Source: Patescibacteria group bacterium
GTDB taxonomy: Bacteria > Patescibacteriota > Microgenomatia > UBA10105
Direction of reading: 5' to 3'
Assembly: GCA_003524845.1 (NCBI GenBank)
Contig: DQGR01000014.1
Coordinates: forward strand, 5,977-19,616
DNA length: 13,640 nucleotides
Below the pieces are notes generated by a model. The model searched no databases, had not been told where the DNA came from, and saw only the letters and a list, made by a program, of their open reading frames with translations. The position numbers and the translations under genes were made by a program. Shown piece by piece: positions 1 to 7,014 of this stretch. Position 1 is the stretch's first letter. Every line of letters begins with the position of its first letter.

Positions 1-17
1 CCCCTTAACTTAAGGGG
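1..17. repeat. 17-bp near-perfect palindrome at the 5' edge, ahead of the RND gene
   Basis: The first 17 bases are an inverted repeat, CCCCTTAA and TTAAGGGG around a single C. The right arm overlaps the AAGGGGAGG Shine-Dalgarno sequence (12-20) of the RND gene, so pairing could hide that site. TAA triplets at 6-8 and 11-13 could be the stop of an upstream gene, plausibly the adaptor (membrane fusion) protein that often precedes RND permeases, but that gene is outside the window. It could be an operator, a translational control hairpin or chance. Confidence 0.4.
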
Positions 18-31
18 AGGGATCGTAAACT

Positions 32-3000
32 ATGAAAAATCCAAACAATCAATCATATCTTGAGCGTCTGAAATTTGACCCGAAGCTTAATAACTCCTGG
101 GTGGCGCGCTATATCGGTAACATCCGGATTGTATTGTTATTGGTGCTCATGATAGTGGTATTAGGTGTTGCCAGTTACCTTGATTTGCCGCGGCGTTTAA
201 ATCCGGAAATCAAAATTCCGATTATTATGGTACTTACCATTCTTCCTGGCGCGTCGCCTGAGGACATTGAGTCGCTGGTGACGATTCCACTTGAAAATGA
301 ACTGAAGGGTTTGAGCGGTCTGGATACAATCACCTCATCGTCACGCGATAACGTATCGGCCATTACCATGCAGTTTTTCTCAAGCGTCACGCAGGAAAAA
401 GCCAAAAGCGATACGCAAAATATAGTTGACAGTTTGAGCACATTGCCGGAAGATGCTCAGACGCCGCGCGTGAATGCGCTTGATTTTGAAGACCAACCGA
501 TTTGGGTGTTTGCCCTCAAAAGCACGACCAACGATATTCCCTCGCTCATGCGGTTTGGCCGGGAACTTGAAAGTAATCTTGAAGAAATTTCCAAGGTTGA
601 CCGGGTGACTGTTACTGGGATTGAAACTCAGGAGGTAGTGGTGGAAATTTCACCGGAAAAAGTGAGTCAATATGGCATCAATCCCTTGCAGCTATCGCAA
701 CTTATTAAGACTGCGGTAGCGGCGTTTCCGGCCGGTTCAGTGAGCACTGCGGAAAATTCCTTTTCAGTGACGATTGACCCAATTGTAGAAAAAGTTTCCG
801 ACTTGCGAAATATCCGTCTTACCGTGGGTCAACAAGTGATCCGGCTTGGCGACATGGCGACGGTTTCCGAACGCAGTCAGCCAAATATCTCGCCTTCGTA
901 TCTGGCAAACCAGGAAACTGCTGGCGCGCGGGTAATCACCTTTTCCGTCTACAAAACCCAGACTGCCAAGATTGACGCGGCGCAAAAAGAAGTCGAAGCT
1001 GCGGTTACAGAAGAAATTACTGCCTCAGGAAACCGATTTGCAGTAGTATCCGTGGCGAACTCAGCAGAAGAAATTACCCGTCAATTTAGCGATCTGGTCG
1101 GTGAGTTCCGGACCACGATACTACTGGTGTTTGGCTGCTTATTCATATTTTTAGGCCTCAGGCAGGCTATCATTTCTTCCTTCACCGTGCCGCTGACGTT
1201 TTTGTCGGCGTTTGTCTTCATGAATATCCTCGGGATGTCGATCAACTTTTTATCGCTGTTTGCATTTCTACTCGCCCTTGGGTTATTGGTTGATGACACG
1301 ATTGTGGTCGTGTCGGCGATGACGACCTATTTTAAAACAAACAAATTCACCCCATTTGAAACCGGACTCCTGGTATGGCGCGATACCATTGTGCCCATCT
1401 GGTCGACGACCATTACCACTATCTGGTCGTTTGTGCCGTTACTTTTGTCTGCAGGAATTATTGGTGAATTTATTAAACCAATTCCGGTTGTCGTCACTGT
1501 CACTATGATTTCCTCAACGGCAATTGCGGTGCTAATTACGCTGCCGTTTATGATTGTGCTACTTAAGCCCGTGATTGCACGCCGGGTACTCATTTTTGTG
1601 AGGCTGTTTGGTTTTACTGCGGTTGCCCTCATGTTGTTTTTTGCCCTCACCAGTAATCCCCTGATGCCCCTGGTACTAGTTTTATTTACGGTGACCACAA
1701 TTATTTTCATGCGGGTGCGTAAACACCTGGGTCGGGTGACAAATTCTCTGGTTAAAAAATACCGGTTACTCAAAACCTTTGGTGCACAATTAAAAACTTA
1801 CAGTAATCATGGCATGCTGGATATCGAAGTCTTAAGTGAAAAATACTACCGGCTGATTCTGCGGATTCTTGCGTCAGTGCGCGCGCGCCGGATTGTCGTC
1901 TTCGGAATTGTCTTATATGCACTACTTGGTTTTGTCTTAGTGCCGTTGGGATTGGTTAAAAACGAATTTTTCCCCAAAGTTGAGGTTGACACGTTTTATG
2001 CACAAGTTGAATTGCCTGCCGGAACTACGCTGCCGGTTGCCGAGAGTGAAGCAAAGCAGCTGCTGGAAGCATTTCGCAATACCAGTGGGATTGAGTTTGT
2101 GGTGGCCCAGGTCGGATCAGGCATTTCTGATTTTGGCGGAGTGGCGGAAAATTCAGGCACTCTATTATTTACATTCCATTTGCCTGACAAAGGCAAACGC
2201 ACACAGAGTTCAATTGAACTCGCCGAAGTAGTCCGGCATGACTATAAAAACTATGCGAAAGGTAAGTTTTCGATAATTGAACAGTCAGGCGGTCCACCGG
2301 CAGGAGCTGATGTTCAGATTCAACTGTTGGGTGATGATTTGGGTAGACTTGATGAATATGCGGAACGTCTGGTCAAAAAACTCGAAGTCGAATCTGGAGT
2401 GACTAATGTGCAAAAGTCGATTAAACCCGGAACTAGCGCTCTCGTTTTTGCGCCTTCACTTGATAAGTTGGCCGCAAGCGGCGTGGATCTCCAGACAGTT
2501 GGCATGGCGCTGCGCACCTACGCGAGCGGCTTTACCCTTGATTCAGTACGATTTGGCGGTAATGGTGAAGAGGAGCAGGATGTAGTATTTCGCTATGGCA
2601 GTGCGCCGCCTGACGTACATATATTACAGAGCCTGTTTGTTTCAACTCAGCAGGGAGCAATTCCCATCTCCAGCCTGGGCAATTTTAAAACAAAAGCCAA
2701 TCCGACGGTCATTAACCGCGAAGCCGGGAAACGGACGATTTCAGTGAGTGGGGCAGTGTTGCCTGGATTTTCAGTTGCTGATAAAAACCAGCAATTACTT
2801 AAGTTTACTGAAGAACTGAACCTGCAACCGGGGTATTTGTGGAAAACTGGCGGAGTGAACGAGGAAAACGCCAAATCAATCCAATCAATTATCCAGGCCA
2901 TGGGCGTATCGGCTTTACTGATACTCGTCACCATGGTCATCCAGTTTAAATCCTACCGCCAGGCTTTGATTGTGCTCCTCGTCATTCCACTGGCAGTTTC

Positions 3001-3373
3001 CAGTGTGTTTTGGATTTTCGGTTTGACCGGAACGCCGCTGTCATTTCCGGCGCTCATCGGCGTGTTATCGCTCTTCGGAATCGTCGTGACCAACTCCATG
3101 TTTATCGTTGATAAGATTAATTTAAATCAAAAACAGGGCATGCCGTTTACTGACGCAATTGCCGATGCCGGAGCCAGCCGGCTTGAGCCGATTATTCTTA
3201 CCAAATTGGCGACCGTATTAGGTTTACTGCCAATTACCTTAGCAGATCCGTTGTGGCGTGGTTTGGGGGGCGCCATCATTTCCGGACTTTTAATTGCGAG
3301 CTCCATTATGCTGCTCTTTATTCCGGTGGTGTATTATCAGTGGTTTAAAGGAGAAGCGAAGAGTAATTATTAA
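32..3373 (+). CDS. RND-family efflux permease (HAE1/AcrB-like), 1113 aa
   Basis: Proton-driven multidrug or lipophile exporter of the inner membrane, expected to work as a trimer with an adaptor protein. TM1 lies at about 32-52 and is followed by the large first extracytoplasmic loop with the typical PGASPEDIE stretch (72-80). TM4 carries GLLVDD (417-422), whose D421 and D422 match the AcrB proton-relay pair D407/D408. A second half repeats this layout from TM7 (about 620-642) to the C-terminal membrane helices. The lysine equivalent to AcrB K940 appears to be T1020 (context VVTNSMFIVDK). About 60-70 extra residues lie between TM6 and TM7 with two added hydrophobic segments (about 519-540 and 543-562). 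The ATG follows AAGGGGAGG at an 11-base spacing. The length is slightly above the usual 1030-1050 because of this insert. The substrate cannot be told from the sequence. Confidence 0.9.
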   Translation: MKNPNNQSYLERLKFDPKLNNSWVARYIGNIRIVLLLVLMIVVLGVASYLDLPRRLNPEIKIPIIMVLTILPGASPEDIESLVTIPLENELKGLSGLDTITSSSRDNVSAITMQFFSSVTQEKAKSDTQNIVDSLSTLPEDAQTPRVNALDFEDQPIWVFALKSTTNDIPSLMRFGRELESNLEEISKVDRVTVTGIETQEVVVEISPEKVSQYGINPLQLSQLIKTAVAAFPAGSVSTAENSFSVTIDPIVEKVSDLRNIRLTVGQQVIRLGDMATVSERSQPNISPSYLANQETAGARVITFSVYKTQTAKIDAAQKEVEAAVTEEITASGNRFAVVSVANSAEEITRQFSDLVGEFRTTILLVFGCLFIFLGLRQAIISSFTVPLTFLSAFVFMNILGMSINFLSLFAFLLALGLLVDDTIVVVSAMTTYFKTNKFTPFETGLLVWRDTIVPIWSTTITTIWSFVPLLLSAGIIGEFIKPIPVVVTVTMISSTAIAVLITLPFMIVLLKPVIARRVLIFVRLFGFTAVALMLFFALTSNPLMPLVLVLFTVTTIIFMRVRKHLGRVTNSLVKKYRLLKTFGAQLKTYSNHGMLDIEVLSEKYYRLILRILASVRARRIVVFGIVLYALLGFVLVPLGLVKNEFFPKVEVDTFYAQVELPAGTTLPVAESEAKQLLEAFRNTSGIEFVVAQVGSGISDFGGVAENSGTLLFTFHLPDKGKRTQSSIELAEVVRHDYKNYAKGKFSIIEQSGGPPAGADVQIQLLGDDLGRLDEYAERLVKKLEVESGVTNVQKSIKPGTSALVFAPSLDKLAASGVDLQTVGMALRTYASGFTLDSVRFGGNGEEEQDVVFRYGSAPPDVHILQSLFVSTQQGAIPISSLGNFKTKANPTVINREAGKRTISVSGAVLPGFSVADKNQQLLKFTEELNLQPGYLWKTGGVNEENAKSIQSIIQAMGVSALLILVTMVIQFKSYRQALIVLLVIPLAVSSVFWIFGLTGTPLSFPALIGVLSLFGIVVTNSMFIVDKINLNQKQGMPFTDAIADAGASRLEPIILTKLATVLGLLPITLADPLWRGLGGAIISGLLIASSIMLLFIPVVYYQWFKGEAKSNY

Positions 3374-3398
3374 TCGTAAAGAATAGGTGTCGATTCAG

Positions 3399-3437
3399 AC
3401 CACCCGCCGGGTGGAAAAAACCGGGTGAAAAAAAACT
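3399..3437. repeat. GC-rich hairpin and A-tract duplication between convergent genes
   Basis: CCACCC (3400-3405) pairs with GGGTGG (3409-3414) over a 3-base loop. The unit CCGGGTG plus an A-run then occurs twice in tandem (about 3407-3420 and 3421-3435), so the left arm could also pair with the second copy. On the + strand the hairpin is followed by A, not T. On the - strand an 8-T run precedes it. It is therefore not a canonical terminator for either the RND gene or hepT, although it sits exactly between their ends. A similar 15-base segment (13 of 15 identical) occurs at 9289-9303. Confidence 0.4.
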
Positions 3438-3454
3438 TAATCTCAATTTTGGCA

Positions 3455-3874
3455 TTATAATTTTTCAGAAATCTGGATTAGATATTGTGGGATTTGGATC
3501 AAGGCAAGAGGAATCGCGGCATGGATTTTTGCCGGATCAACTGCGTCGTATTCGTGCGCCAGAATATTTCTTAAGCCTACGGATTGAGCGAGGGCTTTGG
3601 TCAACTGTTCCTCAACTTCATCAACCTCAGCCATTTTTACAAATGATTCAAAGTAATCCTTGGGAAGTACGTTATGTTTTTCTTTGAGCACATGATAATT
3701 AATATCAATGAGGCGCCCGATAATTCGCTCGAGCAATCGCTCTACGGAAAGTTGTGTCATTTCGTCGGCAGCGTATTTAGAAAAAGTGATATTTTTGAAT
3801 TCGGAGAGTCGTGACAGATCTTCCTCAATGAGTTTTATTTTGCGGTTAACCAGTTGAATATCAAGCGGAGACAT
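3455..3874 (-). CDS. hepT: HepT-like HEPN ribonuclease toxin (DUF86)
   Basis: 139-residue, mostly helical protein with the HEPN active-site signature R-X4-H-X-Y: R102, H107 and Y109 in RNILAHEY. In the characterised MntA/HepT systems HepT is an RNase toxin and the partner nucleotidyltransferase silences it by AMPylating the tyrosine of this motif. Length and motif position fit the family. Its start overlaps the end of mntA by 14 bases (3861-3874), which suggests translational coupling, with the antitoxin gene first. There is no strong Shine-Dalgarno sequence before the ATG. It is the last gene of the leftward cluster and converges with the RND gene. The motif appears intact, so the toxin is probably functional. 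Family assignment is firm; activity in this organism is inferred. Confidence 0.9.
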   Translation of the reverse strand: MSPLDIQLVNRKIKLIEEDLSRLSEFKNITFSKYAADEMTQLSVERLLERIIGRLIDINYHVLKEKHNVLPKDYFESFVKMAEVDEVEEQLTKALAQSVGLRNILAHEYDAVDPAKIHAAIPLALIQIPQYLIQISEKL

Positions 3875-4265
3875 AAGTTTTCAATTGTTCTTTGATAAAC
3901 TGCGCTTCCTGTTTGAGAAACGGTTGGTAATCCTGATATCTTTGGAAGGCCTTGAGTTGCAATGCCTGAAAGTCAGATAAGCTTCCTGCCACGAGTTGGC
4001 TTTTAGCAACAACTGCATATAAAAAGAGCGGATCGGCGTGCGTAATATCCGCGACATCAATGCGGTCTGTTGCCAGAACAGTTCCCAAGTCTGTAATCAA
4101 TGAAAGGGTATCCAGCCGAGAATTATTTCTTTCTCGCACTACCGCAATATCAACATCACTTTTCGGATGCAGTTTACCTGAAACGTGCGAGCCATGAAGC
4201 AGAATAAGTTGCAGTTGGTATTTGTTGCGTAGCGCTTCAAGCTGTGCCGGTACCTTAATTTTCAT
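3861..4265 (-). CDS. mntA: MntA-like minimal nucleotidyltransferase antitoxin
   Basis: Minimal nucleotidyltransferase with the G-S-X10-D-X-D signature: GSHVSG followed by PKSDVD, the metal-binding aspartates lying in DVDIAV. A third carboxylate is probably the D of RIDVAD. In known systems it transfers AMP to the HepT tyrosine and so acts as antitoxin. I chose the ATG at 4265 because it leaves about 25 residues before the GS motif, close to characterised MntA proteins, and because a promoter-like TTGATC-17-TACAAT ends 8 bases upstream. The longer alternative starts at 4289 in an ATGA overlap with the ABC exporter stop codon, which would mean coupled translation and 142 residues. Both could be used. 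The 3' end overlaps hepT. Confidence is high for family and lower for the start. Confidence 0.88.
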   Translation of the reverse strand: MKIKVPAQLEALRNKYQLQLILLHGSHVSGKLHPKSDVDIAVVRERNNSRLDTLSLITDLGTVLATDRIDVADITHADPLFLYAVVAKSQLVAGSLSDFQALQLKAFQRYQDYQPFLKQEAQFIKEQLKTYVSA

Positions 4266-4273
4266 ATAAGCAT

Positions 4274-4302
4274 ATTGTACACTGCTCATCCTACCAGATC
4301 AA
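4274..4302 (-). promoter_or_regulatory. Candidate promoter for mntA-hepT inside the end of the ABC gene
   Basis: Read on the - strand: TTGATC at 4302-4297, a 17-base spacer, then TACAAT at 4279-4274. These match 4 of 6 and 5 of 6 consensus positions at ideal spacing. Transcription would begin near 4267-4266, right at the ATG at 4265, giving a leaderless mRNA and allowing the toxin-antitoxin pair to be expressed independently of the exporter. It has not been tested. Confidence 0.5.
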
Positions 4303-6094
4303 ACTTCGCCAGGCGTTTGGTGCGTTCTTCAGATGGAGCCTTGAGTAGTTCCTGTTGCAGGGAAACGAGCTGGGCATACATGCCTTTTTTGTCAGCGCGG
4401 AGTTGTTGCGGCGTGCCAAACTGCGCCACGGTTCCCTTATTCAAAACCAGAATAAGATCTGCATTGGCGATCGTTGACAGGCGGTGGGCGATGATGATTG
4501 ACGTTCGGTTTTCCAGCAGCCGATCCAGCCCTTGCTGCACGAGTAATTCTGATTTACTGTCAAGTGATGATGTGGCTTCATCAAGTACTATGATTGGCGC
4601 ATTAGTAAGCATTGCTCTTGCAATTGCGATTCTTTGTTTTTGGCCGCCGGAAAGCTTTACCCCGCGTTCGCCAATGACCGAATCATATTCGTTCGGTAAG
4701 TCTTTGACAAATTCATGCGCGTTCGCTGCTTTGGCCACTTCTATAATTTCCTGGTTAGTTGCACCCGGCCGGCCGTAGCGGATATTTTCACGAATAGTTC
4801 CGGAAAAGAGGAGTGCTTCCTGAAACACCACGGCGATATTCTGGTGTAAAGATTCCTGAGTTACTTGTAAAATATTCTGGCCGCTGACTAAAATTTCACC
4901 ACGTTGCGGCTCGTAATAGCGCAGCAGCAGATTAATCATGGTTGATTTACCCTGGCCGCTTTCACCGACAAGTGCCAGTTTATGTTTGACGCCCAGTTCA
5001 AAAGTAATATCGTGCAGGACTGGTTTGCCTTTTTCATACTGGAATGAAACATTAGTAAACACAATCATCGGTATTTTAGAGTTGTTCGCAATTTTCAGTC
5101 GTTTCGCTTGCGGCAAGTCCTTTATTTTCGACTCGGTATTTAAAATACTGAAAAAATCCTTACTTCCGGCGCTAGCCTGTTGGATCTGGCCTAAGATAAA
5201 CGACATGGCAAACAAGGGAAAGCGCGCCTGATTCACGAGTTGCATAAGTAGGGTCATTTCGCCAATGGTGTAGCGGCCATGATAGGTCCAGTAGACGATA
5301 TACGCAAAAATGGCAAAAAGAATTAAATTTAAAGAAAACCGGCGGTAAAAGTCATAAAGATGCCACTGTCTAGTTTGCTTAACGGTTAAGCTTTCCATTT
5401 GGTGGCGAGCTGATAAAAAGTTTTTGAGTTCGGTGAATTGAGTAGCAAAGGCTTTGACTACGCGGATACCGGAAATGCTTTCAAACACCCGGCCTTGCGA
5501 CAAATCGTTAATCTGGTTTTTTTCACCTTCAAACTTCATCCAGTTCTGGCTTGATTTGTGGGAAATCAGGATATAGAGCGGAAAGAGCACGGTAAGAAGA
5601 AGCGCAATCACGAGCGAATAGCGGGCAAGTAAAATTATGGTAATGAACGCAGTCAGGAAAAACGGCAGAAAGTTATTGAGCATTGACTGGACAAAATCGG
5701 TGATCGAAGTAATGCCGCGGTACATTTTATTGCTGATTTTACCGGTGATTTCGTTATCAAAATAGCCGATATCCAGGCCCAACAGGTGCTCGTAAAATTT
5801 ACTGGAGAGAAACGTTTGCAACCTGACTGCCAGTTTGTCTCCGGTCCACTGGCCGATGACGGTCATGACCGTAATTGCAATATCGGAAACCATAATGAGT
5901 GCCAGGAGAAGAAAAAACGCACTGAGTTGGATTGACTCACCCTGAATTTGTCTGACAATTAGATCAACGATCTGTTTGGTCAGGAGCGGGTTCAGGAGCG
6001 ACAAAAAGGAGACGATGACGACAAAAAAACTCATGAACACGTACCATTTCCACAAGTGGCCGGTGAACTTAATAATTTTAAAAATCGGTGACAT
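4286..6094 (-). CDS. ABC exporter, fused membrane and ATPase domains (MsbA/LmrA type)
   Basis: 602-residue half-transporter that should homodimerise or heterodimerise in the cytoplasmic membrane and export lipids, drugs or peptides. Residues 1-300 form the six-helix membrane domain. The ATPase domain has an A-loop tyrosine (Y353, FQYEKG), Walker A GESGQGKST (377-385), a Q-loop (Q425), signature LSGGQ (481-485), Walker B IIVLDEATS (501-509) with catalytic E506, and H-loop H537. All catalytic residues are present, so it looks active. I placed the start at the ATG at 6094 (MSPIFK). The open frame continues upstream to 6214, but that part would overlap the dcd start and has no transporter-like sequence. 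It is divergent from dcd across 76 bases. mntA lies immediately downstream and overlaps it if its longer start is used. The substrate is unknown. Confidence 0.93.
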   Translation of the reverse strand: MSPIFKIIKFTGHLWKWYVFMSFFVVIVSFLSLLNPLLTKQIVDLIVRQIQGESIQLSAFFLLLALIMVSDIAITVMTVIGQWTGDKLAVRLQTFLSSKFYEHLLGLDIGYFDNEITGKISNKMYRGITSITDFVQSMLNNFLPFFLTAFITIILLARYSLVIALLLTVLFPLYILISHKSSQNWMKFEGEKNQINDLSQGRVFESISGIRVVKAFATQFTELKNFLSARHQMESLTVKQTRQWHLYDFYRRFSLNLILFAIFAYIVYWTYHGRYTIGEMTLLMQLVNQARFPLFAMSFILGQIQQASAGSKDFFSILNTESKIKDLPQAKRLKIANNSKIPMIVFTNVSFQYEKGKPVLHDITFELGVKHKLALVGESGQGKSTMINLLLRYYEPQRGEILVSGQNILQVTQESLHQNIAVVFQEALLFSGTIRENIRYGRPGATNQEIIEVAKAANAHEFVKDLPNEYDSVIGERGVKLSGGQKQRIAIARAMLTNAPIIVLDEATSSLDSKSELLVQQGLDRLLENRTSIIIAHRLSTIANADLILVLNKGTVAQFGTPQQLRADKKGMYAQLVSLQQELLKAPSEERTKRLAKFDLVG

Positions 6095-6126
6095 AACGAT
6101 CTTAAGTATATACAAAATATATAAAA

Positions 6127-6163
6127 TTGGAAGTTCAGTTCGGTTCCGTGCTATACTGCAGGG
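6127..6163 (+). promoter_or_regulatory. Candidate dcd promoter and short leader
   Basis: TATACT (6152-6157) lies 13 bases before the dcd ATG, with a weak TTGGAA (6127-6132) at a long 19-base spacing. AGGG at 6160-6163, seven bases from the ATG, may act as a ribosome binding site, but the predicted transcript start (about 6164) would leave almost no leader. On the opposite strand another TATACT (6110-6105) could serve the ABC exporter, with no clear -35. Confidence 0.4.
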
Positions 6164-6170
6164 TAAACTT

Positions 6171-6737
6171 ATGGTTCTTTCGGATCGGGATATTAAAAAA
6201 GCACTAAAAAGCAAACGGGTAGTATTTAAGCCGGCACTGGATCTTAAATCTCAACTGGGCAGCTGCTCGGTAGATTTGCGGCTCGGCAATTCATTTCGAA
6301 TATTCAAACATAGCAAGTTTCCCTACATTGACCCGCGGGACAAAAAACTCGCCTCAGACATGATGGATGAAATCGTGATTCCGACAAATCAGCCGTTTAT
6401 TTTGCAGCCCGGAGATTTTGTACTCGCAACCACCATTGAATCGTTTACTTTGCCAGCAGATCTACTAGCTCGGCTTGAAGGCCGTTCGTCACTAGGCAGA
6501 TTAGGTATTGTCGTGCATTCGACCGCTTCAATATTTGAGCCGGGTTGGGATGGAGTAGTAGTCATGGAACTGGGAAACCTGGGCCGCATGCCGGTAGCGC
6601 TCTATCCGGGTATGCGGATCTGCGCGCTGACTTTTGAAGAACTGACTTCAGCTGCCGAAGTGCCGTATTCACAGAAAAAAACCGCCAAGTATATCGGCCA
6701 GAAAACTCCACTCGCGAGTAAAATCGGGGAAGAGTAA
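6171..6737 (+). CDS. dcd: dCTP deaminase (possibly bifunctional dCTP deaminase/dUTPase)
   Basis: 188 residues, the normal length of the family. It deaminates dCTP to dUTP on the route to dTMP; the trimeric enzyme shares the dUTPase fold. Seen here are VDLRLGN (34-40), the substrate-binding GRSSLGRLG (104-112), HSTASIFEPGWDG (116-128), the catalytic glutamate E133 in VMELGN, PGMRI (146-150) and the C-terminal KYIGQK segment that closes over the nucleotide. The HSTA stretch resembles the bifunctional enzymes of Mycobacterium and Methanocaldococcus more than the HVTAH of E. coli, so it may also hydrolyse dUTP to dUMP; this is a suggestion only. I chose the ATG at 6171 (MVLSDRDI) over upstream in-frame codons because it gives family length. 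It is divergent from the ABC exporter and is followed by a terminator. Confidence 0.93.
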   Translation: MVLSDRDIKKALKSKRVVFKPALDLKSQLGSCSVDLRLGNSFRIFKHSKFPYIDPRDKKLASDMMDEIVIPTNQPFILQPGDFVLATTIESFTLPADLLARLEGRSSLGRLGIVVHSTASIFEPGWDGVVVMELGNLGRMPVALYPGMRICALTFEELTSAAEVPYSQKKTAKYIGQKTPLASKIGEE

Positions 6738-6785
6738 GTGCATTGATCTTTCCTGGGTGTAGTAGCATTAAGACTATAAAACGTG

Positions 6786-6818
6786 GGGTAGATTCGTCCG
6801 TAGAGTCTACTCTTTTTT
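6786..6818 (+). terminator. Intrinsic terminator downstream of dcd
   Basis: GTAGATTC (6788-6795) pairs with GAGTCTAC (6803-6810), 8 bp including one G-U, over a 7-base loop. TCTTTTTT (6811-6818) follows directly. This is the clearest factor-independent terminator in the window. A second, weaker stem CTCAA/TTGAG lies at 6822-6839. Confidence 0.8.
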
Positions 6819-6862
6819 GTACTCAAGCAGCCGTTTGAGCGAACCAATTTTATTCCTTCATT

Positions 6863-6894
6863 TTGACAGTCCTTTCTTTTGTTATCAGTATAGC
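6863..6894 (+). promoter_or_regulatory. Possible promoter for fic
   Basis: A perfect TTGACA (6863-6868) is followed by TATAGC (6889-6894), but the 20-base spacer is long. At 17 bases only CAGTAT is present. The TATA box is part of a 10-base palindrome TATAGCTATA (6889-6898). A second candidate is TAAAAT at 6963-6968 between the two halves of the repeat array, without a good -35. A 20-codon ORF (6898-6960) follows the first candidate and spans the left half of the array. Confidence 0.35.
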
Positions 6895-6910
6895 TATATG
6901 AGTAAGAGCG

Positions 6911-7014
6911 TTTCCTGCAATATCAGGCAACATCTGGAAATATCAGGACATATCTGGTAATGTAAAATAGTTCCTGAAACGATCCATGAAACAAGTTCAG
7001 GACATGGTTCAGGA
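6911..7014 (+). promoter_or_regulatory. Phased TCWGG repeat array (putative operator) reaching the fic start codon
   Basis: Five 10-base units run without gaps from 6911 to 6960: TTTCCTGCAA, TATCAGGCAA, CATCTGGAAA, TATCAGGACA, TATCTGGTAA. The core alternates CAGG and CTGG exactly one helical turn apart. After an AT-rich gap with TAAAAT (6963-6968) come TCCTGAAAC (6972-6980), TCCATGAAAC (6983-6992), and GTTCAGGA twice (6995-7002 and 7007-7014). The last unit includes the A of the fic ATG. The GTTCAGGA copies are near-inverted to the TCCTGAAAC copies. The likely reading is a cooperative binding site for a DNA-binding protein, perhaps the winged helix of Fic itself. No spacer/repeat structure of a CRISPR is present. 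Confidence 0.6.

Noticed and set aside
1327..1773. Long antisense frame (148 codons) within the RND gene
   Set aside because: It is a shadow of strongly coding sequence, with repetitive Thr/Val/Ile composition and no recognisable domain.
3400..3435. Intrinsic terminator for the RND gene or hepT
   Set aside because: The hairpin is followed by A-runs on the + strand, and on the - strand the T-run precedes it, so neither direction has the hairpin-then-U order.
4286..4288. UGA recoding (Gracilibacteria-type code)
   Set aside because: TGA ends the ABC exporter and mntA at sensible points, and no conserved gene has internal TGA.
5976..6170. 65-residue N-terminal extension of dCTP deaminase
   Set aside because: It is the antisense of the ABC gene start and intergenic sequence; the conserved MVLSDRDI start at 6171 gives the family length.
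6095..6214. 40-residue N-terminal extension of the ABC exporter
   Set aside because: It would overlap the dcd start and the divergent promoter region and adds nothing transporter-like; the ATG at 6094 gives the usual length.
6911..6960. CRISPR-like repeat
   Set aside because: Units are 10 bases with no spacers of independent sequence and no cas genes.
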